DNA of 64,000 bases from Panulirus ornatus (Eukaryota; Arthropoda; Malacostraca; Decapoda; Palinuridae), in the NCBI RefSeq assembly GCF_036320965.1, contig NC_092261.1:16908146-16972145 (forward strand), given 5' to 3'. How positions within the stretch are numbered: the stretch's first letter is position 1; every line of letters begins with the position of its first letter. This document shows positions 54,535 to 64,000 of this stretch, in pieces. The position numbers and the translations under genes were made by a program. The notes beneath the pieces were generated by a model. It was not told the origin of the DNA and did not search any database. It worked only from the letters and a program-made list of their open reading frames with translations.

Positions 54535-54735
54535 ACCATGGACCAACAAGGGGTAGTTCAGTGATAATTTACTTAAACTCAACCCAGGTATTTATCATCC
54601 CCTCAGGGCTGATCGATAAATGTGGACCTGTCCTGGCAAGTGTAAACCTCCCTCCCTTCCTCTTGGCAGCATGCCTTGGTACAGCCCGTCCCTACGAAAA
54701 GAGACCGTTCTAACATTTCTAATTCATCTCTCCTT

Positions 54736-54800
<65 letters not shown>
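54736..54800 (+). repeat. (CT)n microsatellite
   Basis: About 31 CT units. Confidence 0.97.
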
Positions 54801-54802
<2 letters not shown>

Positions 54803-55199
54803 GCTGTCTCTAAATGATCATCGAAAGCCTCCTTAGCTCTCATTTTCTTGAAGACGTAGACTCCCATTCCCTTCCGTCAGATCACCAGTATGGATGTCGC
54901 AAAGCTGGTGATCTTTCCTATGTGGCTCTCCTCTGGTCCTCTTCTCTCATAGATTTTTTTGTAAAAGAGAAAAAGTTTTACTGGGCTTTTGGGGTTCCAA
55001 GGCTGCACTCCAATTAGGAGGAACAAGGGAGAAACACTCCAATGAAGTGAGAAGTTCCTCAGCGAGACTACTATCCGTCCACTAACGATGGCAAAACTCC
55101 GCCGTAAGCGTAGGCTGTTCTCGTGGTCAAGAATTCAGCCACAACCGACACTATCGAGACCCCAATCATCAGAAAAAGCGGTACCGAGATGCGTGCAGG
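54801..55199. other. Unrecognised stretch
   Basis: No domain is recognised on either strand. Confidence 0.45.
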
Positions 55200-55385
55200 C
55201 TTGATATGATATGACGGTGTATGTACAGCTAGGAATAGCTCTTTTTTTTTCATGAGCTAGTAATTAATCTTCATGTGTTTGACATGGCTATTTTTTGCGT
55301 GATTAATTAGAATGGCGTTGTATGAGGTGTCTAAATGATTAATTTTCGCTTTTGATGGGCACTATTTAGCACGGGGCACATACAG
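55200..55385 (+). repeat. Dispersed diverged repeat, copy 1
   Basis: This segment of about 190 bases aligns with 59795-59990. Shared blocks include GCTTGAT followed by ATGACGG, AGCTA(G/A)T(A/G)A, GATTAATT(A/G)AAATGG-like, and GTGTCT(A/G)A followed by a TGA(T/C)T block. TAATTA-type motifs are frequent. The family is not one I know. Confidence 0.5.
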
Positions 55386-56290
55386 AACAAAACGAGTGAC
55401 GGACATCCTCCTGGCTTTTGATAAAGTTTTAGGCTGAAAAACTGAGACCCTTTCTCGTTTAACGGAAAAAGTTTACAAGCATTTTGCGCCGTTATGCTCC
55501 GGCCTAAATTTGCATCGTTAGTAAACTTAGAGGGGAGAGGGCAGAGGTCTTATATTTGCCCTACCTTGTTAGAAAAAGATGGGTGAAGAAGGGTGACCTT
55601 GTCACAACCTTTACGATTTTAAGTCAGCTTGATGGTGTTCGATAGTGCACAGTTCTCCGAAGGAAGCAGGAATTGAACAACTAGACGCCATGACACGAAA
55701 TTAAAGAATAAATCTTGAGGAAAGGAAGTAAAGGAGTATCTAATACTGTATGATAGTTGAGAATATCCAAGAAATGTGACCCCGAGAGTGTAGAACTCCC
55801 TCCCTGTAAAGTACAAACAGGAGATTATGAATATGTGGTTACATACACACACTTAAAGAAGCACAACAAACAGATAGAAAAGGTCCGGAAGAAGGAAATA
55901 TAAAGATACCAAAATAAAGAAACCTGAGTTACAGGGATAGGTTACAGGCCTTAACTATGCCCACCATGGAAGAGTGAAAAGTTGGGAAAGACCTGATCAT
56001 AATCATTAAGTTTTTAAACTAGTCTGAAAACGTAGACGGAGAACAGTTTTTCGAAAGATGCAAGGACAGAACAACCAGAAACCACGTGAAAAATGATCGG
56101 GGAAACTTTTTAAAGAAGATATTAGGGAAATATAAGAAAGCCCCTTTATAGTATGAAATGAGGCTATAGTATGATTTGAGTTATTAAGAGAGTGTGAACG
56201 TGCACAATATTTAGAAGGGTGAACATCTGTCTGATAGTAAAGGTCAAGAGATGGGGCTAAAGTACAAATAGGTCACTATCTATCTGTATG
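55386..56290. other. Unrecognised AT-rich stretch
   Basis: No gene, RNA or known repeat is recognised. Confidence 0.45.
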
Positions 56291-56299
56291 TGTAACTGA

Positions 56300-56310
56300 A
56301 CACGAACACA

Positions 56311-56361
<51 letters not shown>

Positions 56362-56518
56362 GTGTTCTTATCCAAAGCGTGGAAATATCTAGCCCAGTTT
56401 GAAACTGATCTCTCTTACTATTATGACTTCCCAGTTGTGCAAAATCTGTAAAACTTTAACTGTGTCTTCTGACGAATGGCTGCTTATATTCAATAAATCG
56501 TTTTTTGTTTAATTTCTG

Positions 56519-56567
<49 letters not shown>

Positions 56568-56730
56568 ACGCACGTGTTCTTATCCAAAGCGTGGAAATAT
56601 CTAGCCCAGTTTGAAACTGATCTCTCTTACTATTATGACTTCCCAGTTGTGCAAAATCTGTAAAACTTTAACTGTGTCTTCTGACGAATGGCTGCTTGTA
56701 TTCAATAAACCGTTTTTTGTTTAATTTCTG

Positions 56731-56775
<45 letters not shown>

Positions 56776-56850
56776 CTTCTGACGAATGGCTGCTTGTATT
56801 CAATAAACCGTTTTTTGTTTAATTTCTGTTTACACACACACACACACAAT
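56300..56850 (+). repeat. 212-bp tandem triplication punctuated by (CA)n
   Basis: A segment of about 165 bases beginning CACGTGTTCTTATCCAAAGC occurs at 56358-56520 and, almost unchanged, at 56570-56732 (offset 212). A truncated third copy from TCTTCTGACGAATGGCTGC lies at 56775-56832. Each is preceded and followed by (CA)n: 56308-56358, 56522-56566, 56735-56774 and 56832-56848. Two copies contain TTCAATAAA(T/C)CG. Copies 2 and 3 share TTGTATTCAATAAAC against TTATATTCAATAAAT in copy 1. Confidence 0.93.
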
Positions 56851-57304
56851 ACCCAATTCTCTTCCACCAGATTCCCCCAGGTCGAGCACAAAACAGATCT
56901 AGACTGAGAATATGTGAAATAACACTTTACTGTAGAATTCCTGGATTTAGAAGCAACCGTCCCATAAATCTGCATAAGCTTCCATAAAAAAAGAACATTA
57001 TCTTCCCCCCCAGCCAGAGGGATATGGCAAGCCACACGGCTCGCTCTATGGTCGTACCATAATAGATGCCTTCATAAATAAATTTTCCTTTTTTCCAGTT
57101 CCGAGTGACAGCTGGCTATCCATCCAACCCCCCCAACCAAGGATCATGAAACTACTACCTTATCTGTGCCTCACACGGGTACCCAAGGTGGTCATACGGT
57201 CTTTGCGAAATGGTCTGGAATGTGAAATGCATAAAAATGCTATAAGAGTTCCATTTGCTAAGAACAGGTATACGAACGAAGACATGAGTGATTACAGCAG
57301 TCAT
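56851..57304. other. Unrecognised stretch
   Basis: No recognisable gene. Confidence 0.45.
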
Positions 57305-57480
57305 CATGACTATCGTGGTGTAGCGGTGTGCGTTGCAGCCCAGGGTCGGGCGCATAGATTCGAATCCTAGTTGCGGCAGTCGGCCCACAGTCAACGCAGC
57401 TGTTCATCCCACCTATAGTGGTTGGTCGATAAAAATGGGTACCTGGCTCAGACTTGGACTCAGTTGCCCGGGCCGTCTCA
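57305..57480 (+). mobile_element. tRNA-derived SINE, family 2 (best-preserved promoter)
   Basis: Box A-like TAGCGGTGTGC lies at 57321-57331 and box B-like GATTCGAATCC at 57357-57367, with normal tRNA spacing. The family 3' blocks CAACGCAGCTGTTCATCCC, GGTTGGTCGATAAA and GGGTACCTGGCTCAG follow. It is the best reference copy in the window, and could be mistaken for a tRNA gene by box scanning. Confidence 0.82.
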
Positions 57481-57675
57481 GATAACAAAAAAGAGAAAAA
57501 AAAATATTTTTCAATGTGACCAGTGATAACCAAGTATGCCCTTTGTCTTACCTGTCTTTTTCAATGCCTTTTCATTCCCTAAAGATCAAAAAAAGAAGTC
57601 TTCGTATATACTGAGGAGATATACAAACAGATAAAAGAATATACATCGATGATATCTATGTGAGGCATATATATA

Positions 57676-57835
57676 TCTCCAGTAATACAGTTTCGTCAAG
57701 TGAACGTATCACTCCAAAGGAGTCCAGTAATACAGTTTCGTCAGTGAACTTATCACTCAACAGGAGTCCTTCCTTTCCCTACAACGGGAAGCAGCGCAGC
57801 CTTGGAGCTGTAGGGAGCCCCTGAAGGAGTAATCC
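57676..57835 (+). repeat. Short direct repeat plus GAAGCAGCGCAGCCTTG family
   Basis: CCAGTAATACAGTTTCGTCA occurs twice in tandem (57679 and 57724) with a period of about 45. It is followed by GGGAAGCAGCGCAGCCTTGG, related to 42711-42850. Confidence 0.7.
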
Positions 57836-58205
57836 TGGTGAACCTCCAGGACTCTCACAAGATTAGGATACTGGAGCAATTATAAAAAGATAAATGTGTA
57901 TACAAACTATATATGTATATTTTATTTCTACCCAAGATCCTATGACAAATACGAAAGCTGAAGACCTCTTTCCTCACTATGATACAGAATGATACAGATT
58001 TTCTCTCATTTTGCTACACAATACCTTCCACTTATATTGTCACAGTAAAACGAGACGATTCGTGGTACACTTTTCAGGTTCTATATATAATACCAGTTAC
58101 AGTAAACACGTATATGCACTTATATAAACTTGTGGATACGACTTTTGTGCCTGACCACGATGAAAAGCGTAAGCAGAGACTGAAATGTCCATATTGATAC
58201 AAAAA
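57836..58205. other. Unrecognised stretch
   Basis: No recognisable feature. Confidence 0.45.
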
Positions 58206-58350
58206 AAGTCAGAGGAGCCTGGCCGTGGACAGAGAGCTGTGGTGTCTGTGCACTGCATATGACAGCTAGAGAATGAATGTGAACTAATACGGCCTTTCTT
58301 CATCTGTTCCTGGCGCCACCTCACTAATGCGGGAAACGGGGAACAAGCAT
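58206..58350 (+). mobile_element. RTE 3' UTR fragment, copy K
   Basis: CCTGGCCGTGGACAGAGAGC, ATGACAGCTAGAGAATGAA and GCCACCTCACTAATGCGGG match copies F and J with substantial divergence. It is the oldest tail fragment here, ending in a (GA)n/A-run. Confidence 0.75.
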
Positions 58351-58975
58351 GAGAGAGAGAGAGAAAAAAAAAGGAACTTCCGGTATACGTTTTTCCAGTT
58401 AATGGACCTGAATACCCGAGACGCCAAGCCTTCTTCAACACGATCCTAAGACCCTGACCGAGGAGCGAGGGTAACGAGAAATACTACCTTCTCCCAGAGT
58501 CTGTTTGTTTCTTATCACTTTACTGTGCCTCCCCGGAACACAGCTCCAACTGTTCGTTTCCGATGACTTTACTGTATCTCGGAGCACAGAGTTCCAGTAA
58601 CGTGGCTCCTGGCGTAATTCTTTTCCTGAAGTACACGCTGCTCAAGTCAGACGCCAGGAGTTTACCATTCTAGAGGGGAAAATGTTCAACCACATCAGCT
58701 TCCAGTGTAGCTAGCTATAGTCGAGAATGTGACAAGTGCGAGCATTTGGTAGCGCTCTTGCTCAATTCAGGTAACGACGTAAGTACAATACCTTCAGTGC
58801 CTTGTATTTTTTTTTTTTTTCATCACGGAGTTACATTTTCTTCTCACGTTGGAGGCTCACGGACAAGTGTCTACATCAAGGCCGGACCTCAATTGAAATA
58901 TAGAGATAATTATGAAAGAGAAAAGGAAGAGATAAGGAAAAGTATTTACGAATTCTGGAGGAAGAGAAATACCTG
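58351..58975. other. Unrecognised stretch
   Basis: No recognisable gene. Confidence 0.45.
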
Positions 58976-59075
58976 TCTTTTAAAATGTGCTGTCATAGTT
59001 ATTGGGAAGACATGAAAGTAGAGAGTTCCAAAGCTTCGAGGTATAGGGACAGAAGCAGTTATCAAAACGGCCCAC
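58976..59075 (-). pseudogene. Possible non-LTR RT C-terminal remnant
   Basis: One minus-strand frame reads DNCFCPYTSKLWNSLLSCLP and then NNYDSTF before a stop. This resembles the C-terminal signature LWNSLP..VFP..YD..FK often seen at the end of arthropod non-LTR RT proteins. Only about 30 codons carry it, and flanking frames (59190-59459 minus) are not recognisable. Confidence 0.35.
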
Positions 59076-59794
59076 CCTTGAGTTGCCGATGGCCACACAG
59101 TAATCGTGTGACGCAGCAGCATTCGTGGTCTAGCTACTGGTGGGGCCACACAAGCAGCCAGCTCTCGGGTGCAAAAGCCAGAGTAATACCTACAGTCCCG
59201 CGAATACTAAAACAGTTTTCCACAATGAAGAATTATCGATACTGATTTGATTCTTTGACACAAATACCAATTCATACCACACCGTTTCATGGAACGCGTT
59301 CCCAGTGTTATGGACTGCAAGAATGCGGTGATATGAGGACAGAGTTCGGTGGTCGGTTCTCTCGGCTCTAAGGCATATCAATATGACAGGGGTCATTAAG
59401 GCCGAAAACGTCCTATCAATTTCTTTTTGAACCAGCAATCGAAATGACATAGAAAACACCTTGGTCGGGTGTTCAGGATAGTGCGAAGACCATACACGAG
59501 AGATTCACTGAGTTACAGAGATACAAAGACAACACAGACCCAAAGTCTACATAAGCGAGGTGGTCTAGCCTTAACGCTGCTTAGAAGAAATGATAAAAAA
59601 AAGAGCTCCCTTGAAAGCATATTACACTTACTGCTGCTATACTACCCCTCACCAGCATGCTATGTCCCCGGCTCAGAGTGTAACACCAGGCCACCACCAT
59701 ATCAGATGGATGGCTGACCACAGGCTCATCCGCAGGGACGAGCCGAGCTGCAGTATGGCAGTCACTGGGCAAAAGTCATAATGGGATGCTTCCA
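59076..59794. other. Unrecognised stretch
   Basis: Probable decayed repeat sequence. No domain recognised. Confidence 0.4.
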
Positions 59795-59990
59795 CGCTTG
59801 ATTCGGAATGACGGCACTTGTATTGCCAAGGATAATTTTTGCCATCAGCTAATGAGTAATTCTGATGTGTTGAGCGTTCGAGACCTTTTTTTTTTCCCCC
59901 CCCTTTGTCCTCTTGATTAATTGAAATGGCTGTAATTCATAAAGTGTCTGATTGACTGATTTCCGACCTTAATGGATCCGTTTCGGGTAC
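59795..59990 (+). repeat. Dispersed diverged repeat, copy 2
   Basis: Partner of 55200-55385. It differs by a T/C homopolymer expansion at 59886-59904. Confidence 0.5.
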
Positions 59991-60050
59991 GAGATTTACG
60001 TGAATTCATCGGGGAAAAGAGCGAGATAAAGGTGAGAGACGGAGACGGGT

Positions 60051-60172
<122 letters not shown>

Positions 60173-60174
60173 CA

Positions 60175-60300
60175 CCCTTTTTCCTCTGTTCTTCTTTTTG
60201 GAAGTAATGCAGGAGGGGAGGATTTCCCTTCCCAACTCCATTTCTCCTACGACACGCAGGAAATACGTGGTCAGTGTTCTTTCTCTCCTATCCTAAAAGG
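60175..60300 (-). mobile_element. Short LINE-tailed element SE6, missing its tail
   Basis: TTTTTCCTCTGTTCTTC, GGAGGGGAGGATTTCCC, CCTACGACACGCAGGAAATA and CTTTCTCTCCTATCC match SE3-SE5. In element orientation the 3' LINE-like tail is replaced by the compound microsatellite at 60053-60168. Confidence 0.78.
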
Positions 60301-61610
60301 CTATTCCTCACCAAAATAAGAGGAATATTCAAGTAATATTCAAGTTCTCTGATAAGACAGACAGAGAATCTAAAGTAGAGTATACACATTATGGTTTATG
60401 TAGCATGAAAAAAAAAAAAAGAAATCCTCAGAGTACACCAATACATCAAATAATATTTACGGTACAGTAATTTTTAGCCAGATTAGTCGGATAATTTATT
60501 ATCCAGAAAATATAAGACGTTGGAACCCGTGATTGGTGGCAGAGGATGTTACTTTGGGTAAAAGTTTTGCATAGCAATCTAGCCCAAAGGTGAATACTTA
60601 ATGATAAACATAGGAAGAATTATCACGTCTTAAGTCTACAATTCTGGACAAGATTGGCAACATAAAGTGCAGCTTTACAAGGTGAAAATTTGGGTTCGAT
60701 CACACACACATTATTTACCATGATCAGTTCTTTTTTATTTTTGCCCCATTTATTTTATCTATATGCCAATTCATTTTAAGTGTATTTTCCATTTTGCATA
60801 TAATTACCCATGATTGAATTACTCACCTATCTCATCAGCCTATCTTACTTTAACTTTATTTTCCATTTTTCTTCATCATCATAATACCCTTACTTATAAT
60901 CAAGTCAGACATATTTCAGCATACTATCTTTGGCTCTGTTTGGTGACCTGCCCTTCCTGTTTATCGTGGACTGATCTGGCCAGAAGAGAAAAGGCAACTA
61001 AGAACATAAGTCGTGAATGTGGAACGCTCCTTGACACATTGTTTGAAGGAGTAACATACTAAGAGCGAAGAGTGATTATCAGTAATGACCCCTAAAACAC
61101 AGAAAATATCTGCCTAGCTCCATGCAGGAGAGACAATAGGTTTCACCAGGACTCACAGCTAGATATATGGACTAGTAAACGGCCTGGTCAGACCTCACTT
61201 GGATACACTGTTCACTTCTGTTCACTAGGAAGAAGCTAGCTAGCTCTCCGTTCAAGCTTTCCTATAAAATTTCCATGGCAGTATTCTCACCCCTTATCAT
61301 AAGGTGTTTCTTATCTTCTGTTTTTGCAGGAGGGAGAGCTGGGCAAAGAGGTGCCTTCTGCTTCTATATCCTGTAATATTGTTTTTCTGCAGTTCAGGTT
61401 TGAAAGCATATAACCTCATGAACCTTCAAGTTATCTGTCCTTCCCATGTAGCCTCATCCCGCCCGATCTTCCTATGCCATTCTTGCACTCCTTTCTTCTA
61501 CTTTTCCCTTGTTCTCCATTCCCTGTCGTCTCCTTTATCACTCGAACCCTTTCCTAACCTTTATTCTTCCACTGCTCCTCTTAACAAGATGGCGTTGCCG
61601 TCAGGAAGGA
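60301..61610. other. Unrecognised AT-rich stretch
   Basis: No gene, RNA or known repeat recognised. The frame at 61304-61645 is hydrophobic but has no family resemblance. Confidence 0.45.
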
Positions 61611-61614
61611 CTGG

Positions 61615-62165
61615 TAGCATGGAAAGGGCATGTTGGTGGGGCTGACTGATGGTGGTGTAGGCAGAACAAACTCATGGAAGTGCAAGCATATAGTGTGGGC
61701 AGGGTAGGTTTAGTAGTGTGGGCAAGGTAAAGATGGTGATAATGTGGGCAGGGTAGGGCAGGCCGGTGGTAGTACAGCCATGGTAGAAGTAATACTGTAA
61801 GCAGGGCAATATAGCTTGTTCCGAGCAGGCTGGTGATAGTGTGGGCAAGGGAGACTGGTTGTAATGTGGGCAAAGAAAGACTAATGGTGGTGTGGGCACG
61901 GCAGGGGTTGTAATGCTGACAGGGTAAGGTGACGGTAGTGTGTGCAGGGCGAGCTAGTGGTAGCGTAGGGAAGGCAGACTAGTATTAGTGTGGGTAGGGC
62001 AAGGATGGTGGTAGTGCGGGCAGGGCAGGGTGGTGGCAGACTGAGAGACGTGTGGGGGAGAGCAGAGGTGGTAGTAGTGTGGGCAGGGCAAGCGGAGTGG
62101 GAGTGTGGGCAGAGCAATGCTGGTTATAATGTGGATAAGGCAGGGCTGGGTTGGTAGTGCGGGCT
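61615..62165 (+). repeat. G-rich minisatellite, about 30-35-bp units
   Basis: Variants of GGTGGTAGTGTGGGCAGGG recur about 16 times with irregular spacing (for example 61697, 61745, 61997, 62075). Minus-strand His/Pro/Leu-rich frames here are repeat artefacts. Confidence 0.85.
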
Positions 62166-62556
62166 TTGAGAGACTAGTATCAAAAATAACGGACCACCAA
62201 AAATGGACTGTGTGTCGTGGAGGTCCACATGAGATAACACTGACACATGCAATCACTGCCGACGTATTTTTTTCCTGCCTGATAGTTTGACGAAGCTAAG
62301 TGTTGGGTGGAGACGAGCCGTAAAATGTTGTGTCTGGGGCTTTCTGCTCTCCTCCCCTCGCCCTCCCCTTTGAAGGATCACACATTCCTGTTTGCTTTTA
62401 ATAACTGGCGCAGGATGGGGTCAAACAGTACTGTTACGCTATTAATAAAGGCTTGTTTGCCTTCGGTGATTAGACTCGGCGCCCTCAACCTCCGTGTAAA
62501 ACTCCTTATCCACAGCGCCATTCCGGTGAGGCATGATGGAGCGATGTGACAAAGTC
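62166..62556. other. Unrecognised single-copy stretch
   Basis: No match elsewhere in the window. The segment at 62380-62530 has mixed composition and no recognised frame. Confidence 0.45.
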
Positions 62557-62557
62557 A

Positions 62558-62622
<65 letters not shown>
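62557..62622 (+). repeat. (CT)n microsatellite
   Basis: About 32 CT units. Confidence 0.97.
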
Positions 62623-62624
<2 letters not shown>

Positions 62625-62639
62625 GTTGGTTAGTTAGTT

Positions 62640-63810
62640 TACTGACAAAAATAATAGTACAATAACATACTAGTCATACACATTATTCCATAATTTTTTT
62701 TCCAAACGATAACCTTTACATTTGAGCTCCCATTATACTTGCGTTTGGCTACTGACAGCAGACAATCATAACTCACACACAGCTTCAACACATCATACAC
62801 AATAATTACAGAATTCTTTTGCATCACCATTGCCATCCATCAATTCGTTCACTTCATGAATTTTAACATAGAGTATCTTTGACACTGACTGACACAGTGC
62901 ATCCTAACAACACATGGGTCGTCTGTCTGTACGGCATTACCAGTACATGTGTATTTCTGGTGGTGTCCTACTCCATTTGCCTGTCTCTAGTTTCAGATTG
63001 TGGGACACGACGCGTAACTTTGTAAATGCTTGGCGCTGGTAATTTAGAATATGTTTTTCATTGATATAAACCTGATGTACAGAGAATGTGGGGGTTATGT
63101 ACAGTTCTGAAGACCAGATATTTAGTTGCATCCTGTTTTTCTCTGATATGCGTTGTCATTTTGTCTCGTGGATCCCCACTCTGATTATGCTGCAATGTGT
63201 GTGAGAGGAATCGATACCCCGGTGTATTGGCCTGGCGACACAACTCGTGTCTCACAATAAAAGGTTCATCAGAATTAACGGAATGAAATTCTGCTTTCAA
63301 AAAATTGTACCTTCTCCTCGTAACTGTGTGCTTCAGCTGATGCATCCCTGATTCTGTGAGGCACAAGTTCATGCTTATATTGTGTCTCACACATAATAAA
63401 CTTCACAGGGACATAATGCAGTGAACCATTAGTTTCTTCAGTTTGTTAGTGAACTACGTTTCGGTGGTGTTGAGCAGTGCCCCCTGGTCATGGCAGCGTC
63501 GAACACCAGCTGGCGCTTATATATGAACGGCATTTCTGTATTCAACGCACAAAACACGGTCAACTTACTTAGTGTCGCCTCACTTGATGACTCGTGAAGC
63601 TTCATTACTGTGTCTATCATCGCTGACCAAGCACCTAAATATGAGTATTTGTGAGTGTATGATATACTAACACCACGACGTGACAGCGAGAACCTGTTAT
63701 CTGCCGTACTACCACACACCACAAAAAAAACCCTTAAAGTCCTCTTGTCGTTCATGACCATACTGCTGTACTCATCATCACAGCACTTTATAACTACGTT
63801 CAGCTTTCTC
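62640..63810 (-). pseudogene. Non-LTR RT C-terminal remnant, second LINE family
   Basis: Minus-strand order: LNVVIKCCDDEYSSMVMND, then YLGAW, TVMKLHESSSEATLSKLTVF and MPFIYKRQLVFDAAMT (63800-63470). Next come MHQLKHTVTRRRYNFLKAEF and DEPFIVRHELCRQANTPGYR (63390-63170), then YINEKHILNYQRQAFTKLRV and SHNLKLETGKWSR (63070-62960). This is the post-catalytic part of a LINE RT distinct from the RTE copies. It has several frame changes and at least one deletion. The RT palm is absent because the copy is cut at the (CA)n at 63811. Clade not assigned. Confidence 0.75.
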
Positions 63811-63857
63811 ACACACACACACACACATACACATATCACTCACACACACACATCACC
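63811..63857 (+). repeat. Interrupted (CA)n
   Basis: CA-rich tract at the truncation point of the LINE remnant. Confidence 0.9.
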
Positions 63858-64000
63858 CGCGATGTAGCGATGAGTACAACCTCATCGTTCATCAGTAAGA
63901 GAGCGTGCAGTGGAGGCGAGGAAACCGTCCACACCGATCTCACGGTGCAGCATCCCGGTCACCATCTGAGCCATGTATATAATAAATAGACAACCCGACT
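63858..64000. other. Window end, nothing recognised
   Basis: No feature recognised. Confidence 0.5.

Noticed and set aside
57305..57380. Possible tRNA gene from box A and box B
   Set aside because: The acceptor arms do not pair and the sequence continues into a shared SINE 3' body.

Overview
The window is eukaryotic nuclear DNA, most likely from a decapod crustacean. That is an inference from several things together: many long (TA)n, (CA)n and (GA)n arrays, RTE-type LINE fragments, a Penelope-like element (PLE), tRNA-derived SINEs, and no compact gene structure. I find no intact host protein-coding gene. The only confidently protein-derived sequences are reverse transcriptase (RT) remnants, all broken or truncated. 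Most other open frames are chance frames in satellites, microsatellites or the antisense of RT copies.

Layout. 1-19.9 kb: an old direct duplication (about 60-8115 and 12528-19855). At its left edge lies an array of diverged 1.1-1.3-kb units whose minus strand looks like promoter, untranslated first exon and 5' splice donor. One arm carries an expanded 113-bp minisatellite; the other carries two short-element insertions the first arm lacks. 20-21 kb: a decayed antisense RTE copy joined to a SINE. 21.2-26.8 kb: a satellite of about 67 monomers of 82 bp, each built round a 19-bp palindrome, with the last three monomers inverted. 27-29.6 kb: a SINE, a PLE terminus and a G-rich 37-bp minisatellite. 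29.6-31.4 kb: the longest RTE copy. 33.8-36.9 kb: another RTE copy, a decayed PLE with a GIY-YIG endonuclease domain, and a collagen-like minisatellite. 38-39.6 kb: a mosaic of short elements, PLE terminus and RTE pieces joined at (TA)n tracts. 40.4-54.5 kb: a young tandem duplication of a roughly 6-kb unit with (CA)n at all three boundaries; its second copy has a 2-kb block of RTE, PLE and short-element sequence. 54.5-64 kb: mostly unrecognised sequence with a microsatellite-linked triplication, a SINE, minisatellites and two non-LTR RT remnants.

How the parts relate. The RTE 3' tail is shared with a roughly 230-bp non-autonomous element, the arrangement expected when a LINE mobilises a SINE. 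The PLE 3' flank carries a hammerhead-ribozyme-like core. RTE, PLE and short-element ends repeatedly abut (TA)n, so these tracts appear to act as shared insertion or recombination hubs. No multi-gene cellular system such as a defence locus or biosynthetic cluster is visible.
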